Part shown: in pieces, positions 34,130 through 46,000 of the stretch
How positions within the stretch are numbered: the stretch's first letter is position 1
Layout: each line of letters opens with the position of its first letter
NCBI GenBank assembly: GCA_015143295.1
Contig: CM026562.1
Location: 5,494,639 to 5,558,638, forward strand
Length of the DNA stretch: 64,000 nt
Direction of reading: 5' to 3'
Origin: Tetracentron sinense
Lineage: Eukaryota; Streptophyta; Magnoliopsida; Trochodendrales; Trochodendraceae
Program-made: the position numbers and the translations under genes
The notes under the pieces: generated by a model
Database searches by the model: none
Told to the model about the DNA's origin: nothing
What the model saw: only the letters and a program-made list of their open reading frames with translations

Positions 34130-36232
34130 AAGGGGAGGGGCCGTAGAAGTTATAGATGACGGGTTTATCTATAATATTCTGGAATATTAGAGGGCTATGC
34201 TAGTTGGAGAAAAAAGTGGCAATCAAGCAGTTTGCCAAATTAAAGAGGTCATGAATCCTGCATATTCAAGATACTAAAATAACCCTTATTTAGGATTACC
34301 ATATCAAGGACATATGGGGTTCATCGATCTTGGATTGGCTAGCAGTTCCCTCAATCAGGGCTTTAGGAGGTATCCTGTTGATTTGGGACAAGAAGAAAGT
34401 AGTGTTTTGACTAGCATCAGATTTGATCTCAAATCAAGGCGTGAAATAGGGAGATGTTCGACAACATCCACACCAGAAAGGCAAGCCTTCTTCAAAAAAT
34501 TGAGGATGCCTACATCATTGGAGAATAGAGATCCTTGTCACGTCAGGAAATTCGGAGCATGGAGGACAAGAAAGTGGACTATTTGAAGGTGGTGAGAGTA
34601 GAGGAGATCCATTGGAAATAGAAGGCTAGGATTCGTTGGATTAAAGAGGGTGATAGAAGCACAAAGTTCTTTAACAAAATGGCCAACTTTTGTCGTAAGA
34701 GTAACTTCATTTGCCGTCTTAAGGTGGAAGGACAATGGGTGGAGAGGGAGAACAACATTGAGAATTCCATTGTTTTCTACTACAAAGAGTTGTATAGGGA
34801 GAAAGAGTCTTAGCATCCCAAGATGGTTGGTCATCCTTTAGCCAGCCTATCCAATGAGCAAATGGAAAACTTGGAGAGGCCTTTTGGTTTTGAGGAGGTT
34901 TTAAATGCCATTAGGAGCTTGGCTGGAGATGAGGCTCTAGGTTACAACGGATTCACCATCTAGTTCTATAGATCATGTTGGGATATAGTGGAAAAAGACT
35001 TCTTTGCTATTATGCAGGGAAGCCAAGAAGTATACGAATTGGGCCATTTTGATTGGGTGATCAATAACACTTTCATTGTCCTAATTCTAAAAGAACTGGG
35101 CCCTCCAATTTCAAGGATTTCCGTCCAATGAGCAGCTTTTACAAAATTTTATCGTAAGTGTTGGTTACTAGGCTTAAAGTCGTTTTGGGGTCCATCATCT
35201 TGCCTCAACAACAGACATTTGTTTGGGTGTTGGGGGGGGTAGACAAATACTATATGGTATCCTAATAGCCAATGAATGTATTGATGAAAGGGTCAGATCA
35301 AAGGAGCTTGGAAATATTTGCAAGGTTGATATGGAGAAGGCCTACGATCATGTGAATTAAGATTTTTTGGGCTATGTAATGCATATAATGGGATTTGGTG
35401 TAAAATGGCGGCAGTGGATTATGACATGTATCTCATCAATGTCATTCTCCATCCTTATCAATGGTAGCCCCGCTGTATATTTTAGAAGTTCCAGGGGTTT
35501 GAGGCAAGGGGATCCCGTCACCCCTTTTCTTTTTATCATTGTCTCGGAAGCCTGGAGTAGAATGTTGTCTAGAGCAAGCGGGCCTATTTTCGAAGGATTC
35601 ACTTTTGGTCAGGAGAGATTGGGGATCTTGCATCTCCAATGTACGGATGACACCTTGGTTTTTTGTTGAGCCTCTTGTAGGCAACTAGTTCTCCATAGAT
35701 GTTTGCTTAGGTGTTTCGAAGTGGTTTCTAGTCTGCAAATCAATTTGTCTCAGAACGAGATCATGAAAGTTGGAGAGGTCCCAGACATAGAGGAATTAGC
35801 AGCTTGCTTAGGTTGTAAGGTTGGATCCCTTCCATATGTGTATCTTGGTTTGCCTCTTGGGTCTAGTTTTAAGGCTAAGGCGGTTTGGGCTCCAGTGCTA
35901 GAAAGGTTTGCCAACCAACTAGTAGCTTGGAAGTCGAATTTCCTATCCAAATGTGGGAAATCAACTCTCATCAAAAGCACCTTGAGCAGCCTCCCTACGT
36001 ACTTTATGTCTACCCTAACCATCACCCATTCCATAGCCTCTAAGCTTGAGAGAATGTAGAGAGAGTTCCTATGGAATGAAAAAAGTGATAGATTTAAATA
36101 CCACTTGGTACCTTGGGGATCAAATCTGTCGCCCAAAAAAAGGGGCTGAATTTGAGGGCATTAGTAGATGTGAACTCACTGTTACGAAAATGGGCGTGGA
36201 GGTTCGAGGAGGAACATAGGAGCCTTTGGAGA
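34130..36232 (+). pseudogene. L1-type LINE ORF2 relic, 5' part (endonuclease and RT)
   Basis: Plus-strand fragments in order: WNIRGLC near 34170 and GGILLIWDKKK near 34365 (endonuclease N-terminus); the reverse-transcriptase region 34800-35690 with GDEALGYNGFT-like sequence, DMEKAYDHV near 35330, LINGSPAVYFRSSRGLRQGD (35457-35516) and the catalytic region as QCTDDTLVFC (YADD type, first residues changed; near 35640-35668). Downstream, 35703-36059 carries YVYLGLPLGSSFKAKAVWAP, typical of the post-RT region. Several stops and frameshifts make it dead. It is interrupted at 36232 by a hAT element and resumes at 37765. Confidence 0.85.
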
Positions 36233-37764
36233 CAAGGTTCTGAATTTTGATATCGCTTGACATGTCGAGCTGTTGAAAAAAGATATATTATTTATCAGTG
36301 ATTTTTGGAAAAAAATGACAAAAAAATGGGCAAAACATGGAATTTTTCAGTGAAACTTCAGAAAATATTTGAATAGATTTTAATATACCTTTTAGAATAA
36401 AAACATTAAAAAAACAATAATGTACATAAGAGATGCAATGAGAAGAGAGCATAGATGTGCGCTGACGAGTGACAATAATGTATGATTGATTCATGTTTCA
36501 TTCATGTAAATCTGAAATAAGTTATACTTTTAAAAACATCAATACTTTATAAATATTTCTAAACAAATTAATAATTTGTTTTATTTTTAATGTTATTAAA
36601 TAATATTTAATAATTTAATATGTATTTTTAGTTAAATAAGTTATATTATTTAGTCGATGTTACTAAGTACATTATTTAGAATTATTAGCTATTAATAATG
36701 ATAATAGAACGTTATTAAAATTCATAACTAAATTAAATATTCATGAATTTCATGTATAATCCTTAAAATAAAAAAAGGCCTTATATTAAAATTTTATTAC
36801 TTTTTTTGAATTTGGTGTATAATATAAATTAATATTAGCTTTTGACATATTAATTTTTGTCATTAGGTGTATAATATATTTGGTGTATAATATAAATCAA
36901 TATTAGACCTTATATATAGTATAAATCAATATTAGGCCTTATATTAAAATTTAATACTTTTTTTGAATTTTAATATTTTTTGTACTAAAAATAGTGTGAG
37001 GGTGACCGTAGCATTACCCTTATTAGGTTAAAACTTAAAACCAGTAAAGAGTATGTATAATGATATAAGAGTGACCCTAGCATACCTTTGTTAGGGTTAC
37101 TTAATAGTTAAAACATAAGCGATAGTGACCCTAGCAGATCCTTGTTAGGGTTACTCAATAGTTAAAACATAAGAGAGAGTGACCCTAGCACTCTCTTGTT
37201 AGGGTTACTTAATGGTTAAAACATAAGAGGGTCCTGCGCATTCGATCAAACATACCAAAAAAGAAAAAGAAAAAAAGTGCTCAGAAGCAGAGCTTGGAAA
37301 TGGAGAGAAAAGGGGAGAGGGGATAATCTCGACGGCTCCTCCTTGGCTGGCTTTTGCAATTGGCGAAGGCTACAACCTACGACAACGGCGAATCAACCCA
37401 CGGCAAGGCGATGCTGACGCTTCACATGTATGTATCTCTTCTTCAGTTCTTCCTTCTCTCAAGTCTTTTTTTTTTCTTCTAAATCAAGGACTGAGGTCTG
37501 ATTTCAGTCTGTAAGTTTTTGTTTTTTGGATGGATGCTGTTGCACCTTGAAAAACGGAAAAAATTTGGGGAAAAATTGGGTTTCATGTATTTCGGTCGAT
37601 ATCGGTGAGATATCGTCGACATATCGTCGATATCGCCGATATATCTCTGATATCTCCCGACACAGTGTATTTTTTTTTTCTACAGTGTATAGATACATCG
37701 GTCACCACCGATACTGACAAATATCGTCGACATATCGCCGATATTATCGATATTGCGAACCTTG
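36233..37764. mobile_element. hAT element (1532 bp) inserted in the LINE
   Basis: It begins CAAGGTTC and ends GAACCTTG, with the exact 8-bp duplication TTTGGAGA at 36225-36232 and 37765-37772. The right subterminal region (37590-37760) has many CGATATC/GATATCG and ATATCGTCGACATATCG sites, a likely transposase-binding cluster. A tandem repeat of ~55-bp units with GTGACC(C/G)TAGCA starts at about 37002, 37069, 37125 and 37179. No transposase frame was found. A GC-richer tract at 37300-37430 may be the remains of a leader or captured exon. Confidence 0.85.
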
Positions 37765-38866
37765 TTTGGAGATCAGTGATAGTCGCCAAATATGAGGAAG
37801 TATATTGTTAGGTTCAGAGGGAGGTCAGGGGATCTCATTGGTTGGGGCTATGGAAAGGAATCATGGCAGTGTCTAGTCTAGTTTTGCCCAATATCCGATT
37901 CAAGGTGGGCAACGGGTTAGCGGGTAGATTCTGGAATGATTTGTGGTATGGGCTGATAAAATTAAAGAACAATTTTGGTAATATCTTTTTTTGCCCCTCA
38001 ATAGGGATACCTTAGTCGGTGATTGTTTCGAGTTGAGGGCGAATGAGGTGGTGTAGGGCCCCGAATTCAGGTGGTATGTGAACAATTGGGAAATAGACGA
38101 CATCATCGCCTGTTGGAGCGTCAATGTTCTTCCCTCATGCTTTCAGGGCAAGGACTGTAGGATAGGCTAGAGGCCAAAAAGGTCAATTTTCAGTGAGATC
38201 ATTGATACAATCCTTCGACTGTGCTTCTTTGACTCGATTTCCCAATAGGATTGTGTGGAATTTTGGGATCTCTTCTAAGGTATCTTTTTCCTTCTAGAAT
38301 GCTGCTTTGAGTAAAATTCTCACTTGCGTCCATGTAAAAAATAGAGGGTAGAGGATGACTAATCATTGTTTTCCGTGTCTTCTCACGGAAAAGTCCGTGG
38401 ATCATTTGCTCTTGCATTGTCCGATAGTACACGAGATCTAGAGATTCTTTTTCTCTCAGTTAGGTGTGGATTGGGTCTTCCTTTTTCCTTTCACATCTTC
38501 TTATCTTGCTGGTGAATGATAGGTGTGGACAGTGCTCGGATGACAATTTAGTCAGTTCTACTAGGAACCATCTCGTGGACAATTTGGAAAGAGAGAAAAA
38601 GAGAGTGTTTAAAAACTTTTCCCTCTTAAAATTGTTCACGCATTAGACTCCTAATCCTGGAGTGGTGCTCAACCCGGAGATCGTGTGAGGATATAAGAGA
38701 GCTTTTGGCATACGATTAGCTTTTTCAGGGAAAGGGGTTGAGTGTCAACTTATTTCCTGTTTTTTCCTTTCCTTTCTCAAGTTTATTTTCTTGTAAACTC
38801 TATTCTCTCCTCTTTTTTACCTTGCTATTTTGAATTTATATGATGATGATTACCAATAAAAAAATG
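37765..38866 (+). pseudogene. LINE ORF2 relic, 3' part (zf-RVT) and 3' end
   Basis: The frame broken at 36232 continues with RSVIVAKYEEVY and VGNGLAGRFWNDLWYG-like sequence. Then comes a reverse-transcriptase zinc-binding segment around 38300-38440 with CFPCLLTEKSVDHLLLHC. Stops interrupt it. The 3' end is probably at about 38866, where GATGATTACCAATAAAAAAA forms a short A-tail. Together with 34130-36232 this is a single LINE of about 3.2 kb without the hAT insert. Confidence 0.8.
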
Positions 38867-38955
38867 ATGCCCCTAGAAATTACATGGGATGTACCTTTCT
38901 TTTACTTTTTTTTTAATTTTGTTTATTATTAATTTTTATTGAAAATTTTACCCTT

Positions 38956-39802
38956 TTGAAAAACCCCAAGTCCACCCTCGATTTTCCTCTCTTGATGATG
39001 AGAGATGGCATACACTCAAAACCCTTAGAGAAATTCTACTTATCACTTTTTTCTTGCTTCTTTCCTATTAAGTTGAAATTTTCTTTGGGTTATCTTTAAA
39101 ACAAATTAGAGAGTTTTTCTCCAACACTAAATGCCATAAAATAAGAGGACTCTAGGGTGTGACCCGTGGGCCTTACCAAGGGGTTGATAATACGCTTCCT
39201 TCCCATCATAGAATGCGTATACAAGACACCCATAAAATACACACTTTACCGTGATACATTTTTCCCTACTTACCTTTTGATGCCCATGATCCAACGACTT
39301 GGGTTAAATTCACTCACAATAAATATAATCCGTTGATCGTAATGTTTCACACAAAATAAGAAAAATCACGATTAATCAAAGTGGATTGATCTAGAAGGCC
39401 AAAAACCATAATCATACGAATTGGATTTACTGTGAGTGGGTTTAAACTTTAAACCAAGCTGTTGGATTGTCCGCATCAAAAGGTAAGTAGGGACAAGTGC
39501 ATTACAATACGGTGTGTATTTTGTAGGTGTTTTGTATAAGTAATCCATGATGGGAAGGAAGCGTATTATCAACCATTTGATAGGGCCCGCAAGTCACAAC
39601 CTAGAGTCCTTATTTTATGGCATTTAGAGTTGGAGAAAAACTCTCCAATCTGTTTTAAAGATTAACCCATAAGAGGATTTTACACTGAATAGGAAAGAGG
39701 TGAGAAGAAAGAAATACATAGGGAATTCTCTAAGGGGTTTGAGTGCATGCCATCTCCCATCATCAAGAGAGGAAAATCTAGGGTGGACTTGGGATTTTTC
39801 AA
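38956..39802. mobile_element. Large foldback element with ~375-bp inverted arms
   Basis: The left arm (38956-39326: TTGAAAAACCCCAAGTCCAC ... CACTCACAATAAAT) is complementary, with scattered mismatches, to the right arm (39423-39802: ATTTACTGTGAGTG ... GTGGACTTGGGATTTTTCAA). Shared inner landmarks are GAGTGTATGCCATCTC, CATTTAGTGTTGGAGAAAAA, GATAATACGCTTCCTTCCCA and CCTACTTACCTTTTGATG. The spacer is about 96 bp. No coding sequence. It is most like a long-TIR (MULE/foldback type) MITE. Target-site duplication not found. Confidence 0.75.
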
Positions 39803-40079
39803 CAAGGTCAAGGCGTGTCCTCGTGTTCTTCGCTCAAATCAAGTTTTATACAATTATTAGAGATACGTAAGTTTTTGCTAAAACAATAGAGACTATGACT
39901 AGAATGTTTTATTTTTGGGATTGAGTATGAATCCCAACAGTTTTGGTGATTTTGTGAATAGCTGAGGTTTGATTGAGTCCTCTTAATGGTGTTGAGTTTT
40001 ATCGATCTAATTTTCAGGATAGCCCTCAGATCATATCTTAATTTTGTTGCAACCTATCAGGGAGGGATGGGGCTATATC

Positions 40080-42835
40080 TCTTTTAAATTGAATAGATGT
40101 GGATAAGAGCTCTGTTCCCCTCCCCTTTTTTTTTAGGTGGTTGAGGAAGTGTAGAAGGAAGCCAAGTTATGGGATGCACCCTTTGGTCTCAAGTTGAGAG
40201 CTCTAAGTCAAAATTAAACTGTTGGAATAGGGAGGTGTTTGGTGTCCTAAGCATCAAAAAGCAAAATCCTTGAAGAATTGGGTCAAATTGACAAGGAGGA
40301 ATCTTTGCGTTTGTCTGATAGTGATGGTAAGAGAAGGGTGTATTTGGAGGAGGAATTTCAACATCTGGTTCTTAATGAGGAGATCCACTGGGGTAAAAAA
40401 TATATCGTGATGTGGCTCAAAGATGAGGACTTATTTTCTAGATTTTTCACAAGAAGCCAATGCCAAGAATAGGGCTAATCATATCTTGAAAGTGGGCGGT
40501 TTGTTCTTGAATAAGGAGGACATTTGAGAGGAAATTGCCAATATTTTATAAGAATCTCAAATAAAAGCTTGACTTGATTTGTTTAAGCCTGAAAGGCCAG
40601 CTTGAGCTTGGATCGAACTAGCTGGGCCGACGAGGCGGCTTGGCTTGAGTGCAGCCCTACTTTTGCCCCATTAGAATGGTGGTAATGTTTATAAGATCTG
40701 GCTAAAGAGCTAGCTTTTCGGTTGAAGTTTGTGATGGATTCATTTCTCCTTTGCAAGGTGCTTTCTTCAAAGGGAGACAATTTGGATGGTAATATGATTG
40801 CAAATGACTGATTGGATTCAAGAATTAGGTCTGATAGAGCAAAAATATTTTGAAACTTGATCTGGATAAGGTTTATGACCATGCTATCTGAGAGTTCCTC
40901 GAATATTTAGTGGGGAGGGGATGAATTTTGGGGCTTTATGGAAGGGGTGGATAAGGCTTGCTATGGTTTTGTTTCATTTTGATTTTGGTGAAAGGGTAAT
41001 ACTACATCCTAACCAACTAACTTTATAACTACCCACAGTAATTATCCATAATTCCGCACAACTCCTAAAACTACCTACATACTTATCTTCACCAAAGGCA
41101 CATAACAAACTATTCCCCTTAAGAAAACCTTGTCCTTAAGGTTTAAGGTATAACTTATAAGAAAATCTCCATTGGGAGGCCAATGAAATGAACACCATTA
41201 ATTGCTGAAGGTGACCGCTTCAAGGGGGTCTTCCTCCTAATAACCGCTTTGAGGGGGTCTTCCTCCAACCTTCAACCTTTATAGCAATCCTTTATCACGA
41301 GTCCAGGAAAGTGCTCTGATACCAATTCATACGTACTTTTATATTTAAAATAAAATAGAACAATAAAAAAGAAGAAGAGGGAAGAATGACTCATTTGAGA
41401 GAGTCGGGACCTCCATAAGTGACCTACTTCGAGTGTAAGATCACTCCACAAGTGCAAGCACTCTTTAATTCCATTATTTGCTTCATTAATTGAAAAAAGG
41501 TCACATATTTATAAAAATACATCCTAACCAACTAACTACTCACATTCTATAACTACCCACAATTCCCCACAACTCCTAAAACTACTTACATACTTATCTT
41601 CATAAAAGTCACATAAGAGAGGTCTTGGGATCTGATCTTAGGGTATTAGTGTATTACTAATTTAGCTTTCATAGGTAAGTGACTTTGGAGATTTGGGGGC
41701 AGAGAGAGGCTGTGGAGAAACATCATTGTAGCAAAATATGGGATGGATTCATTATGGGACCCAAAGGATGTTCGGTATTTCCATGGAGTTAGTTTTTGGA
41801 AAGTGATTATGAGATTCAAAGAGGAATTCCGCAAATCCGTTAGATTCATTTTAGGTTCGGGTGAGGATATAAAGTTTTGGAATGATCCTTGGTGTGTTAG
41901 CAGTCCGCCTAAACGAGAGTTTTCTACTGTCTTCTCTTTAACTATGGTAAGCTTTGTACCAATGAAAAAAATAAGATGGTAAGCATTGTAAGGTGGATTC
42001 TTATTGTGTTTTGAAATGGCAAGGTAGTGTGGCCTGTGGGTATCCAATCTGAGGAGGAATCTTAATAATTGAGGTTTGAGTGACTTCTCTAGGCCTCCTT
42101 AGTTGTCTTTCCCCGATGATTCCAAATTCACTTGTTAGAGATTGTCATTTCTGGACTAGCGATATGAAGGGCCAATTATTGTGAAATCATTCTTCATGGT
42201 GTTGACTGTGAGACCTAGGTTCTCTTTACTAACAAAATTGTGTGGAGGTATTCCTTCAAAGATTATGTTCTTCATTTGGACAATCTATTTGGACAAAATT
42301 CTCACTTTGGACAGGGTTGGAGATTGGCAAATAGGTGTTTCATATGCTTGGCTAATAAGGAATCAGTGGATTATTTGTTCATCTATTGTCTTTTGGTTAG
42401 AGAGATTTTGGTTCATTTCCTATTCCGTTTGGGAATTATGTGGGTTTTTCCTTCCAGCTTCAAGGGATTAATCTCCAATTAGCTCTTAGAGGGATGGGGA
42501 TGTCGTGCAAGGCCTGATTTGGAGGCTTCTCCTGGCTGCCATCTGTTGGGGGGTTTGGGAGTGTAGGAATAATAGTAGGAGGGTGTTTGACAACTCTTCG
42601 GCTCCAAGCAAGATTTAATCTCTTCATTCATAATTTGCTCTTCTCTTGGTGACTTTGATGAGTTTGGGTGGTCAATTGGTCATTTTTTTCATCATGGGTA
42701 GTGCATGTGTATTGTTTTTGTTAGTTTTGTTGTTTCTTTTGTCGCGAAGTTCACCTGTTGGTGAACCATCCTCTTTAAGTTACCTTTCTCTTAATGCAAT
42801 ATGATCATTTACCGCTAGAAATTTCAAAAGTGATT
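40080..42835 (+). pseudogene. Second L1-type LINE relic
   Basis: Ordered plus-strand remnants: 40200-40470 with CWNREVFGVLS-like sequence and LNEEIHWGKKY (region before RT); 40670-40910 with LAKELAFRLKFVMD and a changed DLDKVYDHA RT block; 41743-41982 with SGEDIKFWNDPWC; and 42181-42480 with a zf-RVT (CFICLANKESVDYLFIYCLL). It is full of stops and frameshifts and split by a minus-strand LTR element at about 40998-41616. It ends at about 42835, only some 200 bp upstream of the LSM7 start codon, so it may form part of that promoter. Confidence 0.75.
40998..41616 (-). mobile_element. Small LTR/TRIM-like element (copia-type) inside the LINE
   Basis: On the minus strand an LTR starts TGTGACTTTTATGAAGATAA at 41616, and a primer-binding site TGGTATCAGAGC lies at 41324-41313. 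A second, shorter copy of the LTR start (TGTGCCTTTGGTGAAGATAA) lies at about 41102. Before it, AAGGGGAATAGTTTG serves as a likely polypurine tract. Shared LTR phrases on the plus strand are ACATCCTAACCAACTAACT and ACAACTCCTAAAACTAC. The interior (about 210 bp) is non-coding. The second LTR is truncated at about 40998. Confidence 0.6.
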
Positions 42836-43035
42836 TTTGTGTTGTATCAAGACAAAGCCTTAGTTATTTTTTCCCACTCAGATTGATCATATAAATGATT
42901 ACCCAATAAATTTAAATTTGCTGAGCCGGAATTTATGTTGCAAGTATTGGTGTTGATGCAGTAGTTGGTTTTGCAATCCATTATCTGCAACTATTTTCTT
43001 GAAGACCGGAAAAAAGACACAGAGACTATAATAAC

Positions 43036-43045
43036 ATGGTAAGTT

Positions 43046-43078
<33 letters not shown>

Positions 43079-46000
43079 TGCCTGTTACTATGCAATCACA
43101 GAACTGGGTCTATGTGGATTAGCAAATTATGCATCCTATTATCTTAATCATTACACTCTCTTTTTGTTTCAGTCAGGCCGGAAAGAAACAGTTTTAGATC
43201 TGGCAAAATTTGTTGACAAGGGTGTCCAAGTTAAGCTTACTGGTGGAAGACAAGGTGGTCTTAATCTCCTTCATTACTTGTTACCGCTCAAATTCTTGCT
43301 GCTGTGACTCAATTCCATATCTTTGATTCTCCATATGCATTTCCTTGGAATCTAGTGTTTATATATTTAACAATTGGAATTTTGTTTCAATTAACAAATC
43401 TATATGAATATCTTGGCACGATCTTCCAAAACGCTGTGTGATGTTGGAAAATGTTTTCTGCTAAAATTTATTTTGGCTATTTGCAAATCATGTTCAGCGA
43501 GATAAAACTGATTATTGGTTAGAACTTTGTGGTAAATAACATAGATATAATATAAAGAAAGGAGCACCTACATCGCTAGGTTTACTAAGATAAAAGAAAA
43601 ACGGAGAGCGGAAGCAAAACTTAACACAAAAAGACACGATCATCCAATCACAATGCAAAGATATTCCCTAGGGATTCCCGCCATCCCCCCTGTAGAGCCC
43701 CAATCTGTGACAAGGGAGCGAACCCTAGCCTGAATCCGGGGTATAGGCAAGGACGAGTCCTCGAATACCCACCTGTTCCTCTCCTTTAATAGCGACCATG
43801 CTATCGCCCCTGGGCCCTAGGAGGAGAGGCCCCGCTGGCCCTGGAAGCGACATTGACAGCCAACAAGATAAGAAGCTCCGAAAGGATCCGGGGAAGACCC
43901 AAGGGGTGTGGAGGTGAGACAGGAAATAAAACCAAACCTCTCTCGCCACCGGGCAATGGAGCAGTAAGCATGGTTTAAAATATCGATACGTATCGACCGA
44001 TACGGGCCGATACGTATCCTGTTTGGAGCTACCCGATACATTGGTACGTTGGAAAAAAGACTTCCTCGTATTATATCGATACAGGCTCGATATGGGAGAT
44101 TTTCAAATAATTTTTCTCTCACCTTTCATTTACACTAGGATCCACAGCAGAGACCTGATACGCACAATTTATTTATATAAAATATTATTTAGATAAATGA
44201 TTTTAAATTAATATTACTTTCATTTACTTAAGATATTAATATGCAAATAAGGTTATCCCTCCATTTGAATTTAATAAAAATTATCTTGATCCAAATTCTT
44301 GAAGAATAAAAAGTCAACTTTCAGTTCAAGAACAAAATCCTCTTTTTAGCACCTTTTAGGGTTTGGGTCAAAATTTCAACTTTCAAATGATAAGGTATTT
44401 CTCAAATATCAAAATTTTATAAACTTTATGATATCAAAAATTACCAAAACCCTAAAGTTTGGCAAAAAAAGTCTACATGATCAAAAAGTCAACTAACAGT
44501 GTAACAGTTCAGCATAAACAGACTTACATTAAACTTCAAATTTATGGTTATAATTCAATACATTCTTATTTAACAACTCATTGGATTTAATGTTTTAATA
44601 TCTAAATTGTTTTTCTTATACTTAGCTAAGTGACTATGGTTTGTATTTTTATACATTCTTATCGGCACAACATGCATGCCTTTTTAACTTATAAAATTCT
44701 CAACTCTCATATGTATAGTTATAAATACTAGCAGAACGCACGTGAGCGAATAGTTCTAATGAAATACAACACATGATTTGAAATAGTATTTTAATGATAT
44801 GCTAGTGTCTAGCTTACATAGTAATAAATTATTAATTCTATGTAATCAATAATATCTAAACTTATTATTAGAAGGTGAGTATATCGCTTTTAATTATGGC
44901 ATTGATGTAAACACATCCTTATTGATAGACTAACAAACAAACATATTAAATTTGACGAATGGACATATTAGTATTGGAGAAGCTCAATCGTGTTCAATCG
45001 AGAATGTAATAGTTCATAAATAGAATGAAACAACTACGATGAAGAACAAAAGTTTATACATTGCAAATTTAGAGCAGAAGTGTATGAAAAATAATACAAA
45101 ATATCAACGTACATAAGAACATCGCCATCACCAAATATATAGAGATTTGTCTGAATGATGTGAATCCTGTAATGATTAAAATAATATAAATAAAACGGTA
45201 ATAACAATCTATATAAAACATTGATATTTATGGAACTCAATCGTCGTAGTAAAAACATAACTTACGTTGCATTTATTTAAGCCCCTTTGGTTGGTAGCCG
45301 CAATTGCATTACTTTTTGAACCAATATATGGTCAAGATCATTTGGGCAAATGTGTACAAAAATTGGATTCCCATTTTTTCTTTTTCGCCAATCGTGAGAG
45401 GTTACTGAAACTTTCTTATTAGTAAGTATATAACCAAAATATGTTGATCTTGCCCGTTTGAATTCTGGTAGAGTGACGTCATCTGCCTCTCTGCATCTCT
45501 TTCTTGAAATAATAATAATATCTATGTAAATAATAATATCTAAACTTATTATTAGAAGGTGAGTATATTGCTTTTAATGATGGCATTGATGTAAATATAT
45601 CCTTATTGATAATGCGACACCCGATATAATAATTATGGTAAGATATTGCCTGAAAATGCACACAATAATCCTAATATCGAAGGTAATTTAAGTAACGCAA
45701 AGACGAAAACTAAAAAGCCGAAATTATAAATGTAATATAACTTCGATAAACTACAATAACCAATTAAGAAGATAGCAAATCTAATCACTAACCTTTGCTA
45801 CTATGCGTTGGAAGGTAATATCTAATTTTCAAATTATTTGTTGGCTTTCTCTTTTTGTTTATTAGTAAATCAAGAAGACCAAACAAAATATTTGAGAAAC
45901 AACATAAAAAAATAATTTAAGATAGAGAGGTGTATCCTGATTCCTTATATTAAAACTAACCTATTAATTAGTAAATTATATCCCCATATTATTTTGGGTT

